Shown: positions 10,584 through 21,668, counted from the first letter of the stretch. The stretch is 64,000 nucleotides of DNA from Branchipolynoe longqiensis (GCA_030323885.1 CM059193.1:53472749-53536748); one strand, 5' to 3'. The notes: a model not told the origin generated them from the sequence alone. Made by a program: numbers and translations.

Positions 10584-11400
10584 CTTAAGCTAAGATTCCT
10601 TACACACTGTATGCGGCATGCGGCATGCGTATGCGGCATGCGGTATGCGAATGGGAAGATTCCTTCTACACGGTATGCGGCATGCGGCAGACGGCACATC
10701 ACTGGCTATATTTAAAAAATAAAAATAAACAAGTATACTCCATACTGCACTGTATATGGCCTAATATGGCATGTATATCCATGTAACTCATGGTACTGCA
10801 CATGGAGGTTCCTACCTTTATAATTACCAAATTATAGATAAGTATTCATATTTTTGTGGCTCTGGTAGCATTTTTACCAGTCGCCTCCTCCAGCCTTATA
10901 TCAATGGACAACACACAGAGAATGGGACGGTCCAAACATGGCTCAGTTTAGCTTGCTTAGAGCGATGTTAGGACCGTCCCAAATATGAAGACTGCTTCCT
11001 CACAGGTCCGCCGCATAAACCTACATGTTTGCACCGGCTGTCCGTAATTATCAGTCGCCTCCTCCAGCCTTATATCAATGGACAAATGCGACTGATGCTT
11101 TTCTATTCACACCACCCTGTCCCGGCTGTCCGTAATTATCAGTCGCCTCCTCCAGCCTTATATCAATGGACAAATGCGACTGATGCTAATCTATTCGCAC
11201 CCCCGTGTCGCATGCCGCATGCCGGACCGATCGCTACAGGGACCGATCGAGTTGTCGCATTCGCATTCGCATTCGCATTCGCATTCGCATACCGTATGTA
11301 AGGGTTGCAGCCCATTGACTTCAAGGCGTTTCGATTTTTTGCCGCATTCGCATTCGCATTCGCAGATCGCATACCGCGTGTAAGGAATCTCAGCTTTAAG
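10584..11400 (+). mobile_element. Foldback element F1
   Basis: The left arm starts TAAGCTAAGATTCCTTACAC and continues with GTATGCGGCATGCGG repeats. The right arm is made of GCATTCGCATTCGC and CGCATACCGCGTGTAAGG and ends GAATCTCAGCTTTAAG, so the ends are inverted repeats. The core holds CTGGCTATATTTAAAAAATA and three copies of an approximately 60-110 bp unit containing ATCAGTCGCCTCCTCCAGCC. A CCGATCGCTACAGGGACCGA hairpin lies near 11225. Non-coding. Confidence 0.75.
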
Positions 11401-11667
11401 CTAAGATTCCTTATACGCTGTATGCGGTATGCGGCATGCGGAATGCGGCATGCGGTATGCGAATGGGAGGATTCCTTCTATGTGGTATGCGGCATGCGGC
11501 ATGCGTCCGTCTCCCCACCACCACCACTACCATATGTTTCCCCTCCACACCCCTGTGTGTGACCGTTCCGTAATCATCAGTCGCCTCTCCTTGTCTAAAA
11601 CTAATGGACACGTGCGACTGAGGTTTCTATTCGCATACCGCATACCGCGTGTAAGGAATCTTAGCTT
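11396..11667 (+). mobile_element. Foldback element F2 (short)
   Basis: Begins TAAGCTAAGATTCCTTATAC, overlapping the end of F1, with GTATGCGGCATGCGG arm repeats. It ends CGCATACCGCGTGTAAGG then AATCTTAGCTTAAA. The core is reduced to a TCAGTCGCCTCTCC unit, and the TATATTTAAA core segment of F1/F3/F4 is absent. Confidence 0.7.
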
Positions 11668-12285
11668 AAAGGGGCCAGTCCTTACACACGGTATGCGGTA
11701 TGCGACATGCGGTATGTGAATGGCATGATTCTTTACACATGGTATGCGGTATGCGGTATGCGGCACACGACTGGCTATATTTAAAAAATAAAAATAAACA
11801 ATTATTCTCCATACTGCTCTGTATATGACCAAATATTGCATTTATGTCTATGTACCTTTTCGTACGACACATGGGGTTTCCGACCTTTATCATAACCAAA
11901 TTATAGATAAGTTTTCATATTTCTGTGCATATGGTAGCATTTTTAGCTTTCCTCTAACCGTATGTCTCCTGGGTGCCCAGCTCACCATGTGTTTCCCCTC
12001 CTCACCCCTGTGTGAGACCGTTCCGTAATGCTCAGTCGCCTCTCCTAATGTTAAACTAATGGACACATCAGACTCAGGTTTCTATTCACACCCTGCATGC
12101 CGCATACCGCATGCCGCACCGATCGCTACAGGGACCGATCGGAAAATGCATTCGCATTGGCATTGGCATTCGCATACCGCATGTAAGGAATGTAGCCCAT
12201 AGGTTTCAAGGCGTTTCGATTTTTTGTCGCATTCGCATTCGCATACCGCATACCGCGTGTAAGGAATGTACCCTTTAGCTGATAA
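11668..12285 (+). mobile_element. Foldback element F3
   Basis: The left arm has CCTTACACACGGTATGCGG repeats. The core starts GACTGGCTATATTTAAAAAA, runs through CCAAATTATAGATAAG and TCAGTCGCCTCTCC, and includes a GATCGCTACAGGGACCGATC hairpin. The right arm ends CGCATACCGCGTGTAAGG then AATGTACCCTTTAGC. F1, F2 and F3 lie head-to-tail without spacers. Confidence 0.75.
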
Positions 12286-12489
12286 TTACGGCTGCACGCC
12301 GCGGCCGGGCGGGGCGGGTGTCACCATGGCAACCAGCCTGAAAGTGGGCTGGTGCAGTGTTGGCGAGTGTGTAGCTCACGTGATCTGATTGTGGAATTAT
12401 GGGATGTGGATTGGAGCGTGTATTTATAGGTAACAGTTGGTAACAGGTTTATAGTTGGTTGGTTTTTGATTCAATAGTTGGGGGGGGGG

Positions 12490-12592
12490 GTTATACGTGC
12501 TCGCAACATCTGAGGAATCATGTCAAGACGGACGCTGACTTGCGGAACGGTATGCACTGATGGCGACTTTATATGAAGAGCTACACCAACAT
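12490..12592 (-). repeat. SINE family A, partial, minus
   Basis: GCTCGCAACATCTGAGGAAT followed by ATGTCAAGACGG is the diverged tail and part of the body in reverse. It is head-to-head with the next copy. Confidence 0.6.
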
Positions 12593-12595
12593 ACT

Positions 12596-12838
12596 GAAGA
12601 CCAGACGGGATGACCGAATGAGTTGAGCGCCCGTCTCTCGTTTTGATAGATTGTGGGATTCAAACCCACGGGTTCAAACCCTGGTTGAGTCAAACCAATG
12701 AATTAAAAATCGACACTTGTTACTACCTAGCCAGGCGCTCGGCATTATTAGGATAGGACAAGTACTGGTTGGCTCAGTGTCAGGATAATGAGACTGAATG
12801 GGATATCGGGTCATGTTGCTGGTAGCCTGGTCTCCCAA
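12596..12838 (+). repeat. SINE family A, 3'-truncated
   Basis: Leucine-type head GATGACCGAATGAGTTGAGC with box B GGGTTCAAACCC. The body runs to GCCTGGTCTCCCAAT, and the 3' third is missing. Confidence 0.82.
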
Positions 12839-13238
12839 TAAGCATCTCCCAGTAGCCTCGTTATAGACCTCCGCCCATGGCAAGGCGTGTTCCCAACATA
12901 CAAATGTAACCGGAAGTGGTTGCACGAGCTATAAACAGGGTGTGTCTGACTGCGCATGTGTCTGACTGCGCCATGATTGAATTACCGTAAGTCCGTGAAG
13001 TAGCGCCGGCTGTCCACTAAGTGGGACAGCGAACCTGGTAAGCTCTCAACGTGAATAACTAAGCATGCAACTGCCAATGAATGATGACCTGGCATCGACA
13101 TTGATAAAACAGCTCTGATCGATTCATCACCTGGAATGCCTACCTTGAGCGTCGATTTAAACATGACCACCTGATCGGTTGATGCGCTGCTGCAAATACG
13201 TTTATTCGTTTTCCACTCGTGCTATTAACTTTAGTAAA
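12839..13238. other. Unassigned stretch
   Basis: No gene or repeat family recognised. The short frame at 12982-13170 (-) has no motif. Confidence 0.35.
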
Positions 13239-13325
13239 CCGGACCGGCTGGCTGAATGAGTTGTTGAGCGCCTGCTTCCCATGCAGCAGGTCGTGGGTTC
13301 GAATTCAGGTTGAATCAAGCCATGG
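13239..13325 (+). repeat. SINE family A, head fragment
   Basis: GGCTGGCTGAATGAGTTGTT, then box B GTGGGTTCGAATTC and GGTTGAATCAA: the tRNA-like head alone. Confidence 0.7.
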
Positions 13326-13344
13326 ACATCACCATGAAAATACT

Positions 13345-13815
13345 AAGGCTGCATCGTCTGAAGAAAATATAAGCTTTTTAAAACCAAACCACTTACCTAG
13401 ATTTGATACTATTAAACTGATGTAATGGTGACTTATTTATCATTGCTTTCTGCATAGAAGGGTGACCTGATGTAATGGTGACTTATTTACCATTGCTTTC
13501 TGCATAGAAGGGTGACCTGATGTAATGGTGACTTATTTAACATTGATTTCTGCATAGAAGGGTGACCTGATGTAATGGTGACTTATTTAACATTGCTTTC
13601 TGCATAGAACTTAGAAGGGTGACCTGATGGAATGGTGACTTATTTAACATTGCTTTCTGCATAGAACTTAGAAGGGTGACCTGATGGAATGGTGACTTAT
13701 TTAACATTGATTTCTGCATAGAAGGGTGACGCTCGGCCAATTTGATAGAACATGTTGATGTCAGAATTGTTATGGGCTTCTCAAAATTAATTTGACATGT
13801 TTTAGCTTAAACTAT
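13345..13815 (-). mobile_element. MITE family E with internal minisatellite
   Basis: The left edge is GGCTGCATCGTCTGAAGAAA and CCAAACCACTTACCTAGATT, as in the reverse strand of family E. The right part has AAAATTAATTTGACATGTTT. The centre is expanded into the 50-bp tandem array listed next. Confidence 0.65.
13417..13735. repeat. 50-bp minisatellite inside MITE E
   Basis: Six units of GGTGACCTGATGTAATGGTG, then ACTTATTTAACATTGCTTTC and TGCATAGAAG. Two units carry a 10-bp AACTTAGAAG extension. The unit resembles the CTGATGCAC...TTGCTGCATAGAA segment of unexpanded family E copies (for example near 16730-16765). Confidence 0.85.
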
Positions 13816-14009
13816 CTGCAAGGTTGGCCGTTTAAAGTAAACCCTAGCATAACCAGGGGTGTAACTAGTGGCGAGGTGCATACCAACTTTGCTTTCTCGG
13901 ACGTTACATAGTACTACTACTAGTAGACATGCCAGCCAAAATGGAAGACCCCATTGTGCTTCTAATGGGATTGCTTGATTGTATGGGGATTTACGTCCTT
14001 GGAACATTT

Positions 14010-14112
14010 ACCGTCAAATCAGGATATGTGACAGTTCGCATTCGTAACCACTGTATAGTGCTGCCATGATGGGAGACCAGACCGCCGGCACCATAACCTA
14101 ATTTCCTCATCA
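14010..14112 (-). repeat. SINE family A, body fragment
   Basis: AAATCAGGATATGTGACAGT, then TATAGTGCTGCC, GGGAGACCAGACCGCCGGCA and CATAACCT: reverse of the family body. Confidence 0.7.
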
Positions 14113-14199
14113 GCATGCGCACATTCAGAATACTAAAAAAACTTTATAGCGACAACTAAACGGGATCTCAGAAAGAAAACCAAATACCAGACTCATTAA

Positions 14200-14643
14200 A
14201 GGCCCTGTCACATTACGGCGTATGGCGGGAGCGTATGGCGGCGTAGCGGCTTACGTCATATACGTCGCCATACGCCGCATACGCTACGCATACGCTACGC
14301 ATACGCTACGCATACGCTACGCATACGCCGCCAGTGCCGCAACACGCCGGCGTATGTGAAGCCTATGATGCATACGCCGCCATACGCTTTCATAAATCCG
14401 TCCGTCCAAATTTTTTTGTGCATGCTCAAAAAAACGCGACCTATGAGGGCGTATGGCCCATACTGTCAAAAAATGTCACAGCACGCTCCCATACGCTCCC
14501 ATACGCTACGCATACGCTACGCATACGCTACGCATACGCTCTTCATACGCTCCTCATACGCTCAAACACACCCGAAAGTGGCACCCGATGGCGTACGTAG
14601 GTTTTCAATACGCTCCCGCCATACGCCGTAATGTGACAGCCCC
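14200..14643 (+). mobile_element. Foldback/MITE family P, complete (P2), TTAA target site
   Basis: TTAA at 14196-14199 and 14644-14647 flank the element. The ends are inverted: the left begins GGCCCTGTCACATTACGGCG and the right ends CGCCGTAATGTGACAGCCCC, with complementarity continuing about 38 bp. The interior is almost entirely GCGTATGGCG and CATACGCTACG-type oligomers arranged so the two halves pair. No coding capacity. TTAA duplication is the hallmark of piggyBac-type insertion, so mobilisation by such a transposase is inferred. Confidence 0.85.
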
Positions 14644-15240
14644 TTAAGCGCCATTATGAGTGTGGCTTTGTGTGTGTGTGTAAATGGTTTCTTTCAGCCA
14701 GAAAGCCGATCCTTGGCTTACATTTGTTTCCTGCCTGAATGGCTTCTTTCAGAGGGTGTTTTATGGGTGGTGGAGTGCGGGGTGCGGGGTGCGGGGTGCG
14801 GGGTGGGGGGGGGGGGGGGTGCCCGGCCCGTGTGACGGAGCGCCCCCGCTCCCCCTACCGGCGGTGTTTGGTCAAACCCATCTTGTCAGATGTGCCTTTT
14901 TAAGCCCGGCCCGGACGGTGAAGGGGCAAACTACACACAGCCAGAGTGTGAACTCAATGGATATATACCCGTATACATATCTATATATATATGTGTATTT
15001 ATATATATATATCTGTATATATTTATATAAAACTGAATTTATAGATACATATGCATACTTATTTGTCTATATATCTCGATATACCTCTATTTCTCTATAT
15101 ATCTCCATTACTTTCTAATTATGTCAATATATGTATATATATATATATACATATGGCCATTTATAAAAATATATATCTCTTTTTTTCTAGGTTTCTGCAA
15201 ACTAAAGTAAAGTAGACTGTTATTAGCTAACTAATATCTT
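14644..15240. other. Unassigned stretch with simple repeats
   Basis: GTGCGGG repeat running into a G run at 14765-14820. TA-rich TATATATCTGTATATA sequence at about 14960-15180. Short match to family E (minus) at about 15190-15240. No gene seen. Confidence 0.5.
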
Positions 15241-15787
15241 CATTGAAAAAGAATTAGGGCCAAGGCTATAAGAAGCGTCGGATTATGCAACGGTCATGGA
15301 CTCTCGGCTTTAGTCTGGTCCCCGTGCCTTCCCTGCAGGAAATTGGTTGCCATATCCACCGCCATCTTGGATGGCCTTGTGGCATTGTACTGACCGCCTA
15401 TTTGATTGCTCAACAATAACACAAAAGGTGACTCGCGGTGAAAGCTATTTACGCAAACACACTCGTGTGATTAATCCCCTGTTTACACGAGCATGTGTAA
15501 GCAGGACGCTGTTTACACATGGCTCGTGTGAACAGCTTCTAATGACGACTGGTTGTGGTTGGGGGTAGGCATAAACTGTTGCCACGGCATCGTGCAAACT
15601 TAGAAAGGAATGCTCTTTATCCGATATAAACAAATTGGTGTTTCCACTTGCTTGAGTAAATTGTAGTTGTGTAGTTGTGTAAATAGCAGTTGTGTAAATG
15701 TATGTAGAAGTGACTAATGAAGGTGACTTTCTAAGGGTTCAATGTTGTACATGACGTAGGATGTGCAGCTGCATTACATAGTCCGAA
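15241..15787. other. Unassigned stretch
   Basis: Short imperfect inverted repeats around CACGAGCATGTGTAAGCAG and GTTTACACATGGCTCGTGTG (15485-15530). No gene recognised. Confidence 0.35.
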
Positions 15788-16041
15788 ACCAGACGTGATC
15801 AGCTGATTGCCGAATCGGTATAGGCCTCCTGTGCGGAAGATCGGGAGTTCAATTCATGGTCGAGTCAAACCGATGACTTATCAAATGTGTTGCTTCCTAG
15901 TTGGGCACTCGGCATTAATAGGATAAGGCAAGGACTGGTTAGCTGAGTGTCAGGATAATGTGACTGAGTGGGATATCGGGTCTTGCTGATGGTGGCCTGA
16001 TAGTAATATTACCTTAGATGTTGGCAACAACAAAGGAACCA
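15788..16041 (+). repeat. SINE family A, internally deleted
   Basis: Head with GATTGCCGAATCGGTATAGG and GATCGGGAGTTCAATTC, then the body from TTGCTTCCTAGT to GTGGCCTGATA. The segment with the TATAAAGTCACCATGAG motif is missing, and the tail is decayed. Confidence 0.75.
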
Positions 16042-16240
16042 ACATAGTCCGATGAAAGCATACAATTTTCCAAAACCAAAACACTGACCTAGATTGATCC
16101 CATTCGTGCAGGTCGTGACCTGCATAGAAGGGAACAGTGAGGACGTATAGCGAAACGTCTGCCCCTTGCAGCTATAATGGACAGCATTTTGGTGCGTTTT
16201 TGTTTCAAATATCTCCAAACAAATCAAACATACTTCAAAG
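16042..16240 (-). repeat. MITE family E, partial
   Basis: ACATAGTCCGATGAAAGCAT end, CCAAAACACTGACCTAGATT and CTGCATAGAAGGGAAC match family E on the reverse strand. The other terminus is not found. Confidence 0.6.
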
Positions 16241-16654
16241 TTATGGAGATTATATCGATTAACCTAATACGTGTTTGGTTTAAATGAGGAGGCTGAAAAC
16301 GATCGGATTCTGCAACCTTAGTAACAGTGTAATGGTTGTGGGCCTACAAGAGCCAGTCCATGTGTGCAATATGGGACCATGGAGTATTAGATTTTTAAAC
16401 AATCTATGCTCATATTTAAACTTGATGTTTGCTGATGCACTGAAGCCATATACACTTTCAAATGCTAAGGACTCACGTAGATGTAGTTATAGTTATCATG
16501 ATTAAAACGTTGATGGAATTAACTTTAAACAGCATAGGTTTAGGCTTTAAGTGCGATTGGAATCTAAATATCTTGTCAATCTAAACGCTATTCTGAGAGC
16601 TTAGCCATCGGGATGTGGCAGTACTTAATAAAAGAATTGTGTGGTCAGTCCCCA
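16241..16654. other. Unassigned stretch
   Basis: A frame at 16284-16505 (+) shows no motif. No repeat recognised. Confidence 0.35.
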
Positions 16655-17010
16655 CCAGTCTTTTGGATGAACACATTTTCTAAACCAAAGCGAGCATCTA
16701 GATTTGGTTATACATATCTAACTACAATACTGATGCACATATTAAGCATATGTTGCTGCATAGAACGGGATGCTGAGTCATTTTAATCAAACATGTCACT
16801 GCACAACCTTATAGTGTCAGAGTGTTGACGTGCTTGCCAACATTAATTTGGCAAGCATTGCACTTCAGATTTCTCTAATGTTAACCATTGTAAATTAAAA
16901 TTACTTCATACTAAACTAAAGTAGATTATAATGATAAACTTAATATATTTATGTAAAATAAAATGACAGAAAGTGAAAACCATCGGACAATGGAACGTTA
17001 GGGTAGTGAC
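16655..17010 (-). mobile_element. MITE family E, near-complete
   Basis: The left part has TTTTGGATGAACACATTTTC and CTGATGCACATATTAAGCAT. The right end, AACCATCGGACAATGGAACG, is the reverse of the family left terminus (TGCATAGTCCGATGGTTTTC in the best copies). AAATTACTTCATACTAAACT is the reverse of the conserved subterminal segment. Confidence 0.7.
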
Positions 17011-17031
17011 CAACTCAGTCCTCCTTGTCTT

Positions 17032-17292
17032 AGAGACCAGACGGATGGTAGACTTAAACATTGATACTTGTTGCTTCCTAGCCAGGCGCTCGGCACTATT
17101 AGGATAGGGCCAGGACTGGTTGGCTCTGTGTCAGGATGATCTGACTGAGTTGGATATCAGGTCATAGTGGTGGTGGCCTGGTCTCCCAGTGGGGCAGGAC
17201 TATAAAGTCACCATGAGTCACTGTCACAAGTCGGTACTCGTCCTGATGCAACCTTAGATGTTGCCAGGACATAAAACTCCAACTACCAACCC
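17032..17292 (+). repeat. SINE family A, head mostly deleted
   Basis: A short remnant, CCAGACGGATGG, is joined to the body at ATTGATACTTGTTGCTTCCT. Body and tail are otherwise complete, ending ACTCCAACTACCAACCC. Confidence 0.82.
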
Positions 17293-17402
17293 GGTGTTAG
17301 ATGTGAGCCTGACCTTGATTGCTGCTACGGACCACATTCTCTAGATTGCAGGCATCAACTGACCAGCTTAATGGGACCTGCGCATTGCTCCTGAATACTA
17401 CT

Positions 17403-18228
17403 GTCGTGGGGGTGATGAAAATGGGAAATACTGCGCCTAGAGCGGGACTCGAACCCACATCTCTTTGCATTCCGGGCCAGTGTGCTAACCATTACACCAC
17501 CTAGGCTCCCTGATATCAACACACTCCCCACGCCTACCTGTCTATGTGGTTACTTGCCTGAGAGGTCAGTGCAGACCACTACACTCGTCCCCCTGGAATT
17601 GTAAGTCTTTTAATGCTTACAATTACATACATACAGGCAATGCACTAACACATACATACACAGGGTAGGTTCAACAACCATACAGCGCAAAGCTTGTACA
17701 GGATCCTGATCACGGCAACCAGTGTCGTGGGGGTGATGAAAATGGGAAATACTGCGCCTAGAGCGGGACTCGAACCCACATCTCTTTGCATTCCGGGCCA
17801 GTGTGCTAACCATTACACCACCTAGGCTCCCTGATATCAACACACTCCCCACGCCTACCTGTCTATGTGGTTACTTGCCTGAGAGGTCAGTGCAGACCAC
17901 TACACTCGTCCCCCTGGAATTGTAAGTCTTGTAATGCTTACAATTACATACATACAGGCAATGCACTAACACATACATACACAGGGTAGGTTCAACAACC
18001 ATACAGCGCAAAGCTTGTACAGGATCCTGATCACGGCAACCAGTGTCGTGGGGGTGATGAAAATGGGAAATACTGCGCCTAGAGCGGGACTCGAACCCAC
18101 ATCTCTTTGCATTCCGGGCCAGTGTGCTAACCATTACACCACCTAGGCTCCCTGATATCAACACACTCCCCACGCCTACCTGTCTATGTGGTTACTTGCC
18201 TGAGAGGTCAGTGCAGACCACTACACTA
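17403..18228 (-). repeat. SINE family B, tandem trimer (321-bp unit)
   Basis: Units start at 17403, 17724 and 18045 (GTCGTGGGGGTGATGAAAAT), an exact 321-bp period, and the third is cut short. On the minus strand each unit holds a tRNA-like sequence: box A-like TGGTGTAATGGTTAGC and box B GGGTTCGAGTCCC. GCCTAGG and TCTAGGC can pair as an acceptor stem and the T arm pairs well, but the anticodon stem pairs poorly, so this is a tRNA-derived repeat and not a working tRNA. Units are almost identical, implying recent amplification. Short frames reading SLGGVMVSTLARNAKRCGF on the minus strand are translations of this tRNA-like segment. Confidence 0.88.
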
Positions 18229-18251
18229 CGTAACCTCATTTCCACAGCTCA

Positions 18252-18362
18252 GCAGACACAGTGGCCGAATCGGTACAGTGCTGGTTTCATGTCCGGAAGG
18301 TCAGGCGTTCGAATGCTGGCCGAGTCAAACCAATGATTTGCTAAATTGATGCTTGTCGCTGT
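18252..18362 (+). repeat. SINE family A, head and first body segment
   Basis: CAGTGGCCGAATCGGTACAG, then GGTCAGGCGTTCGAATGC, GCCGAGTCAAACC and TTGATGCTTGTCGCT. The rest is missing. Confidence 0.75.
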
Positions 18363-18444
18363 GTAACGTGTAATGTGCATGCCTTTACTAGAATAGAGGG
18401 AGGAGCAGTGGAATGCGGAAACCCAATCGTCCACCATTAAAATG

Positions 18445-18535
18445 TCACCTACTTACAGTTGCATAATCTTTTGGATTTTTAATTCTTGCCATATCTTTTT
18501 AGATAAATATATTAGGTTGATTATAATCAAAGGTT
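18445..18535 (+). repeat. MITE family E, left-end fragment
   Basis: ACAGTTGCATAATCTTTTGG, then TTTTAGATAAATATATTAGG and TTGATTATAATCA resemble the family E left terminus and subterminal sequence. Confidence 0.5.
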
Positions 18536-18689
18536 CACCATTATCCAAAGTAGCGGTGAATAAGAAGCCTGTTTAAATCCAAGAAAAAACCGCTGCAGTA
18601 GGAATTTACTGTGGTGGCTCCAGTGTCCCATGTTTATCTATTCACCCCTTTCAATGTTTGTAAACATTGTGTATGCGCATACAGCTTGG

Positions 18690-19545
18690 CTGCAGAATGA
18701 ATGCACACTAGCATTGAGTTTGCCGGTATGTGCAGTGCAAAACGTCAACTTTATTCAAAATTAATAGAAATGCAGAAGCTTAACCTTATAAATTTAATAT
18801 TATCTGTGTGGTAAACATGTTTTCTATATGTCTTCCAAGTGGTTTGTTTCTACGTGGTGTGGTTTTAGAGATATTTCATTTTTTCTGTATGAAGATTGCT
18901 CACGGCCATTGACAATGCATTGACTCATTGAGTTTGCCGATATGTGCAGTTCAAAACGTCAAATTTATTCAAAATTAATAGAAATGCAGAACCCTAACCA
19001 TATACATTTAATATAATTTGTTCGTTAAATATGTTTTCTATGTGTGTTCCAGGCGGTTTGTTTCTAGGTGGTGTAGTTTTAGAGATATTTCAGTTTTTAT
19101 GTATGAAGATTGCTCACAACCATTGACAATGCATTGAGTTTGCTGATACATGCAGTTCAAAATGTCAATTTTATTCAAAATTAATAGAAATGACCCCTAA
19201 CCATATAAATTTAATGTAATCTGTTCGGTGAATATGTTTTCTATATGTGTTCCCAGCAGTTTGGTTCTAAGTGGTGTGGTTCTAGAGATATTTCACCTTT
19301 TCTCTATGAAGATTGCTTATATCCATTGACAATGCATTGAGTTTGCCGATATGGACACTTTAAAATGTCAATTTTATTCAAAATTAATAGATATGCAGAA
19401 TCATAACCTTATAAATTTAATGTAATCTGTTCATTGAATATGTTTTCTATATGTGTTCCAAGCAGTTTGTTTCTGAGTGGTGTGGTTTTAGAGATATTTC
19501 ACCTTTTCTCTCTGAAGATTGCTCCTAGCCATTGAGTTTGGAGTG
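18690..19545. repeat. Satellite, about 205-212 bp monomer, four copies
   Basis: Monomers begin near GAGTTTGCCGATATGTGCAG at about 18716, 18930, 19136 and 19338. Each contains TTATTCAAAATTAATAGAAA, then TATGTTTTCTATATGTGTTC and TTTTAGAGATATTTCA. Copies are diverged, so the array is old. Non-coding. Confidence 0.82.
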
Positions 19546-19867
19546 TAACAGTGTGTCATCCTGTAGTCAAGCAGTGCGCGCACTGACCTACATACCTATG
19601 CTGACGTCATATGAAATAGGTCTATATTGGCGCAAAAGTTGAGACATTGGGAGTGAATGCAAAAAAGCCAAGATGGCGGTCACAGAAAGCTCTCCATTTG
19701 ACATTTAATGTCCATTAATCCACGTGATTTCATCAATTAATCATCCCGAAAGTAAGGGACTATGATAGATAAGTATGCGAACAATATATTCAGCATACTA
19801 AATAGCAAAACGATGCAGTTATTTCCATACCCCCGCCTTCTAATGCTTTTTCCACCATGTTGCTTAA

Positions 19868-20567
19868 GGCCCTGTCACACTATGACGTAATTATGTCAAC
19901 GTAGGGAGAACGTGAAGAACGTTGAACTTCTCGGCGTAGTAGGCAAATTTGGGCAAAAGTTGAACGTGGATGCAGCGTAGTGGATGAGAGCGTAACATCG
20001 GTAAAGCATAGTGATACCGTCATTCAACGAGAGAGGACAACGTCATTACGCTCACGGAACGTTATGAACGTTATTCCATCGCCAGAAGAACGTTACGTGA
20101 TGCTATATACGTCATGAGACGTTGACCGTATATTGAATGTACGTTCTCCTGACGTTCTCCTGACATTCTCCTGACATTCTCCTGATGTTCTCCTGACGTT
20201 CTCCTGACGTTCCCATTACGCCGCATGGGCATTTCCATCCGGTTTAATGTGGGTCAACATAGTGGAACGTAGTTGAACGTAGTGAGCAGCGTTTGCCTAA
20301 CGTCCGTTTAATGTCATTGATGTTCGCTGAACGTGAACAGAACTTACGGTGAATGTAAACCTTTACGTTCGAGTTACGTCAAAAGTTTTGAACAGGTTCA
20401 AAACTTTGAAGTGCGCCGACATAACACGACATAACGTGACGTAGCTCGACGTCAGTCTAACGTCATTCTGACGTCATCACAACATAACCCAACGTACGTC
20501 AATGTAATGACGAAACATGATCACGTCAGGCTTACGTTTGCTCGTTACATCATAGTGTGACAGGGGT
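19868..20567 (+). mobile_element. Foldback/MITE family P, complete (P3)
   Basis: Left TTAA followed by GGCCCTGTCACACTATGACG. Right ATCATAGTGTGACAGGGGT followed by ATTA. The interior uses ACGTT/GTTCTCCTGACGTT-type oligomers and a central near-palindrome AAAAGTTTTGAACAGGTTC (about 20384-20410). About 700 bp, the longest P copy. It aligns with P1 over its right two-thirds. Confidence 0.82.
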
Positions 20568-20571
20568 ATTA

Positions 20572-21569
20572 GCAGTCGTGGCCTGGAGACAGAACTGTGG
20601 GAGTAACTAACTAAGGCCACATACACAAATGCATCCTTGTTTAGCGTCTCCGCCCGACCTGAGGGAATATTTTTGTTTTATTTGTAAAAAAGAAAAAGAA
20701 CTTCAAATAAAGTATTAAAAACAACGCTAAATGATATGGTATTCTCTACCTTCCTATCATAACTTCTGAGCATCAATACTATAGTTAGTTTTCTTATCCC
20801 TGTACACTGCCATTCTACATACAAATCAAACAAATAAAAATGAAAACATCCCGCCCGACCTGGAAAAATTGAAATGGGTCGGCGCTGTGAACAAGTATTG
20901 TTTTATATGCGGCCTAAGGTTGTCCGTGACTCTTTGTTTTGGTCCATTGGTTTCAAGTCAATGGCAGATTGCGATACTGAACAGTGCGTGTACTACTGAG
21001 CACCTGTGAACACGACGCGCTGTACACATGTCGATAAAGTGTCTGACTCATATTGCCTGACTCACGCAATAATGCCCTGTAAATATGCACACACGAAACC
21101 GGTGCAACGGGTTGATTCAGCCGGTGCCCACCAGGGCCTCATATGCCTTTCAAGCCGGTCTCCTGCCGACGCGCCACCACGCGGCCATTTCCAACACTAC
21201 GCCTACCATACACAGTAGATATATATACACATATATATACATATATATATATATGTATACGGCATATGGCATATGGTGTATGGGTCTTGTTTATGCATAT
21301 AAGATGTTAGCCTCCCATTTCCAGGCCCGTGATATATTGGCAAGATATAACTGCAAACTGTTTTCGGTTTTTAGGAATGCTTAGTTTTTTCTTTCGATAA
21401 GTATATTTTATTCCGCCAAAGGAAGCTTTTTGTTCAACAGCGAGGTACTGGTCTTCCAGTTATTGTTGGTACAAGGTGGTTTATATCTACCAGTCTTTAA
21501 AAGTTAAAAGTAAAGCTTTTGTACAATATAAAAAGGAAAGAGATATTGTGAAGCAAATCTAACATGAAT
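20572..21569. other. Unassigned stretch
   Basis: One (ATAT) run at 21220-21255, otherwise unique-looking. Short frames at 21006-21218 and 21085-21384 lack recognisable motifs. Confidence 0.35.
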
Positions 21570-21668
21570 ATTGTCTTGCGGGGAGGGGCAGGTGATGAAA
21601 AGGGGGAAATATTGCACCTAGAGTAGGATTTGAACCCACACCTGTTGCATTCTGGGCCAGTTTGCAAG
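21570..21668 (-). repeat. SINE family B, diverged fragment
   Basis: GTGATGAAAAGGGGGAAATA, then GATTTGAACCCACACC (box B region reversed) and TTGCATTCTGGGCCAGT match the family B tRNA-like segment. Confidence 0.7.

Noticed and set aside
17610..18173. Repeated 80-100 codon frames reading GGVMVSTLARNAKRCGF
   Set aside because: They translate the tRNA-like part of SINE B. Similar peptides commonly appear as spurious predictions from tRNA-derived repeats.
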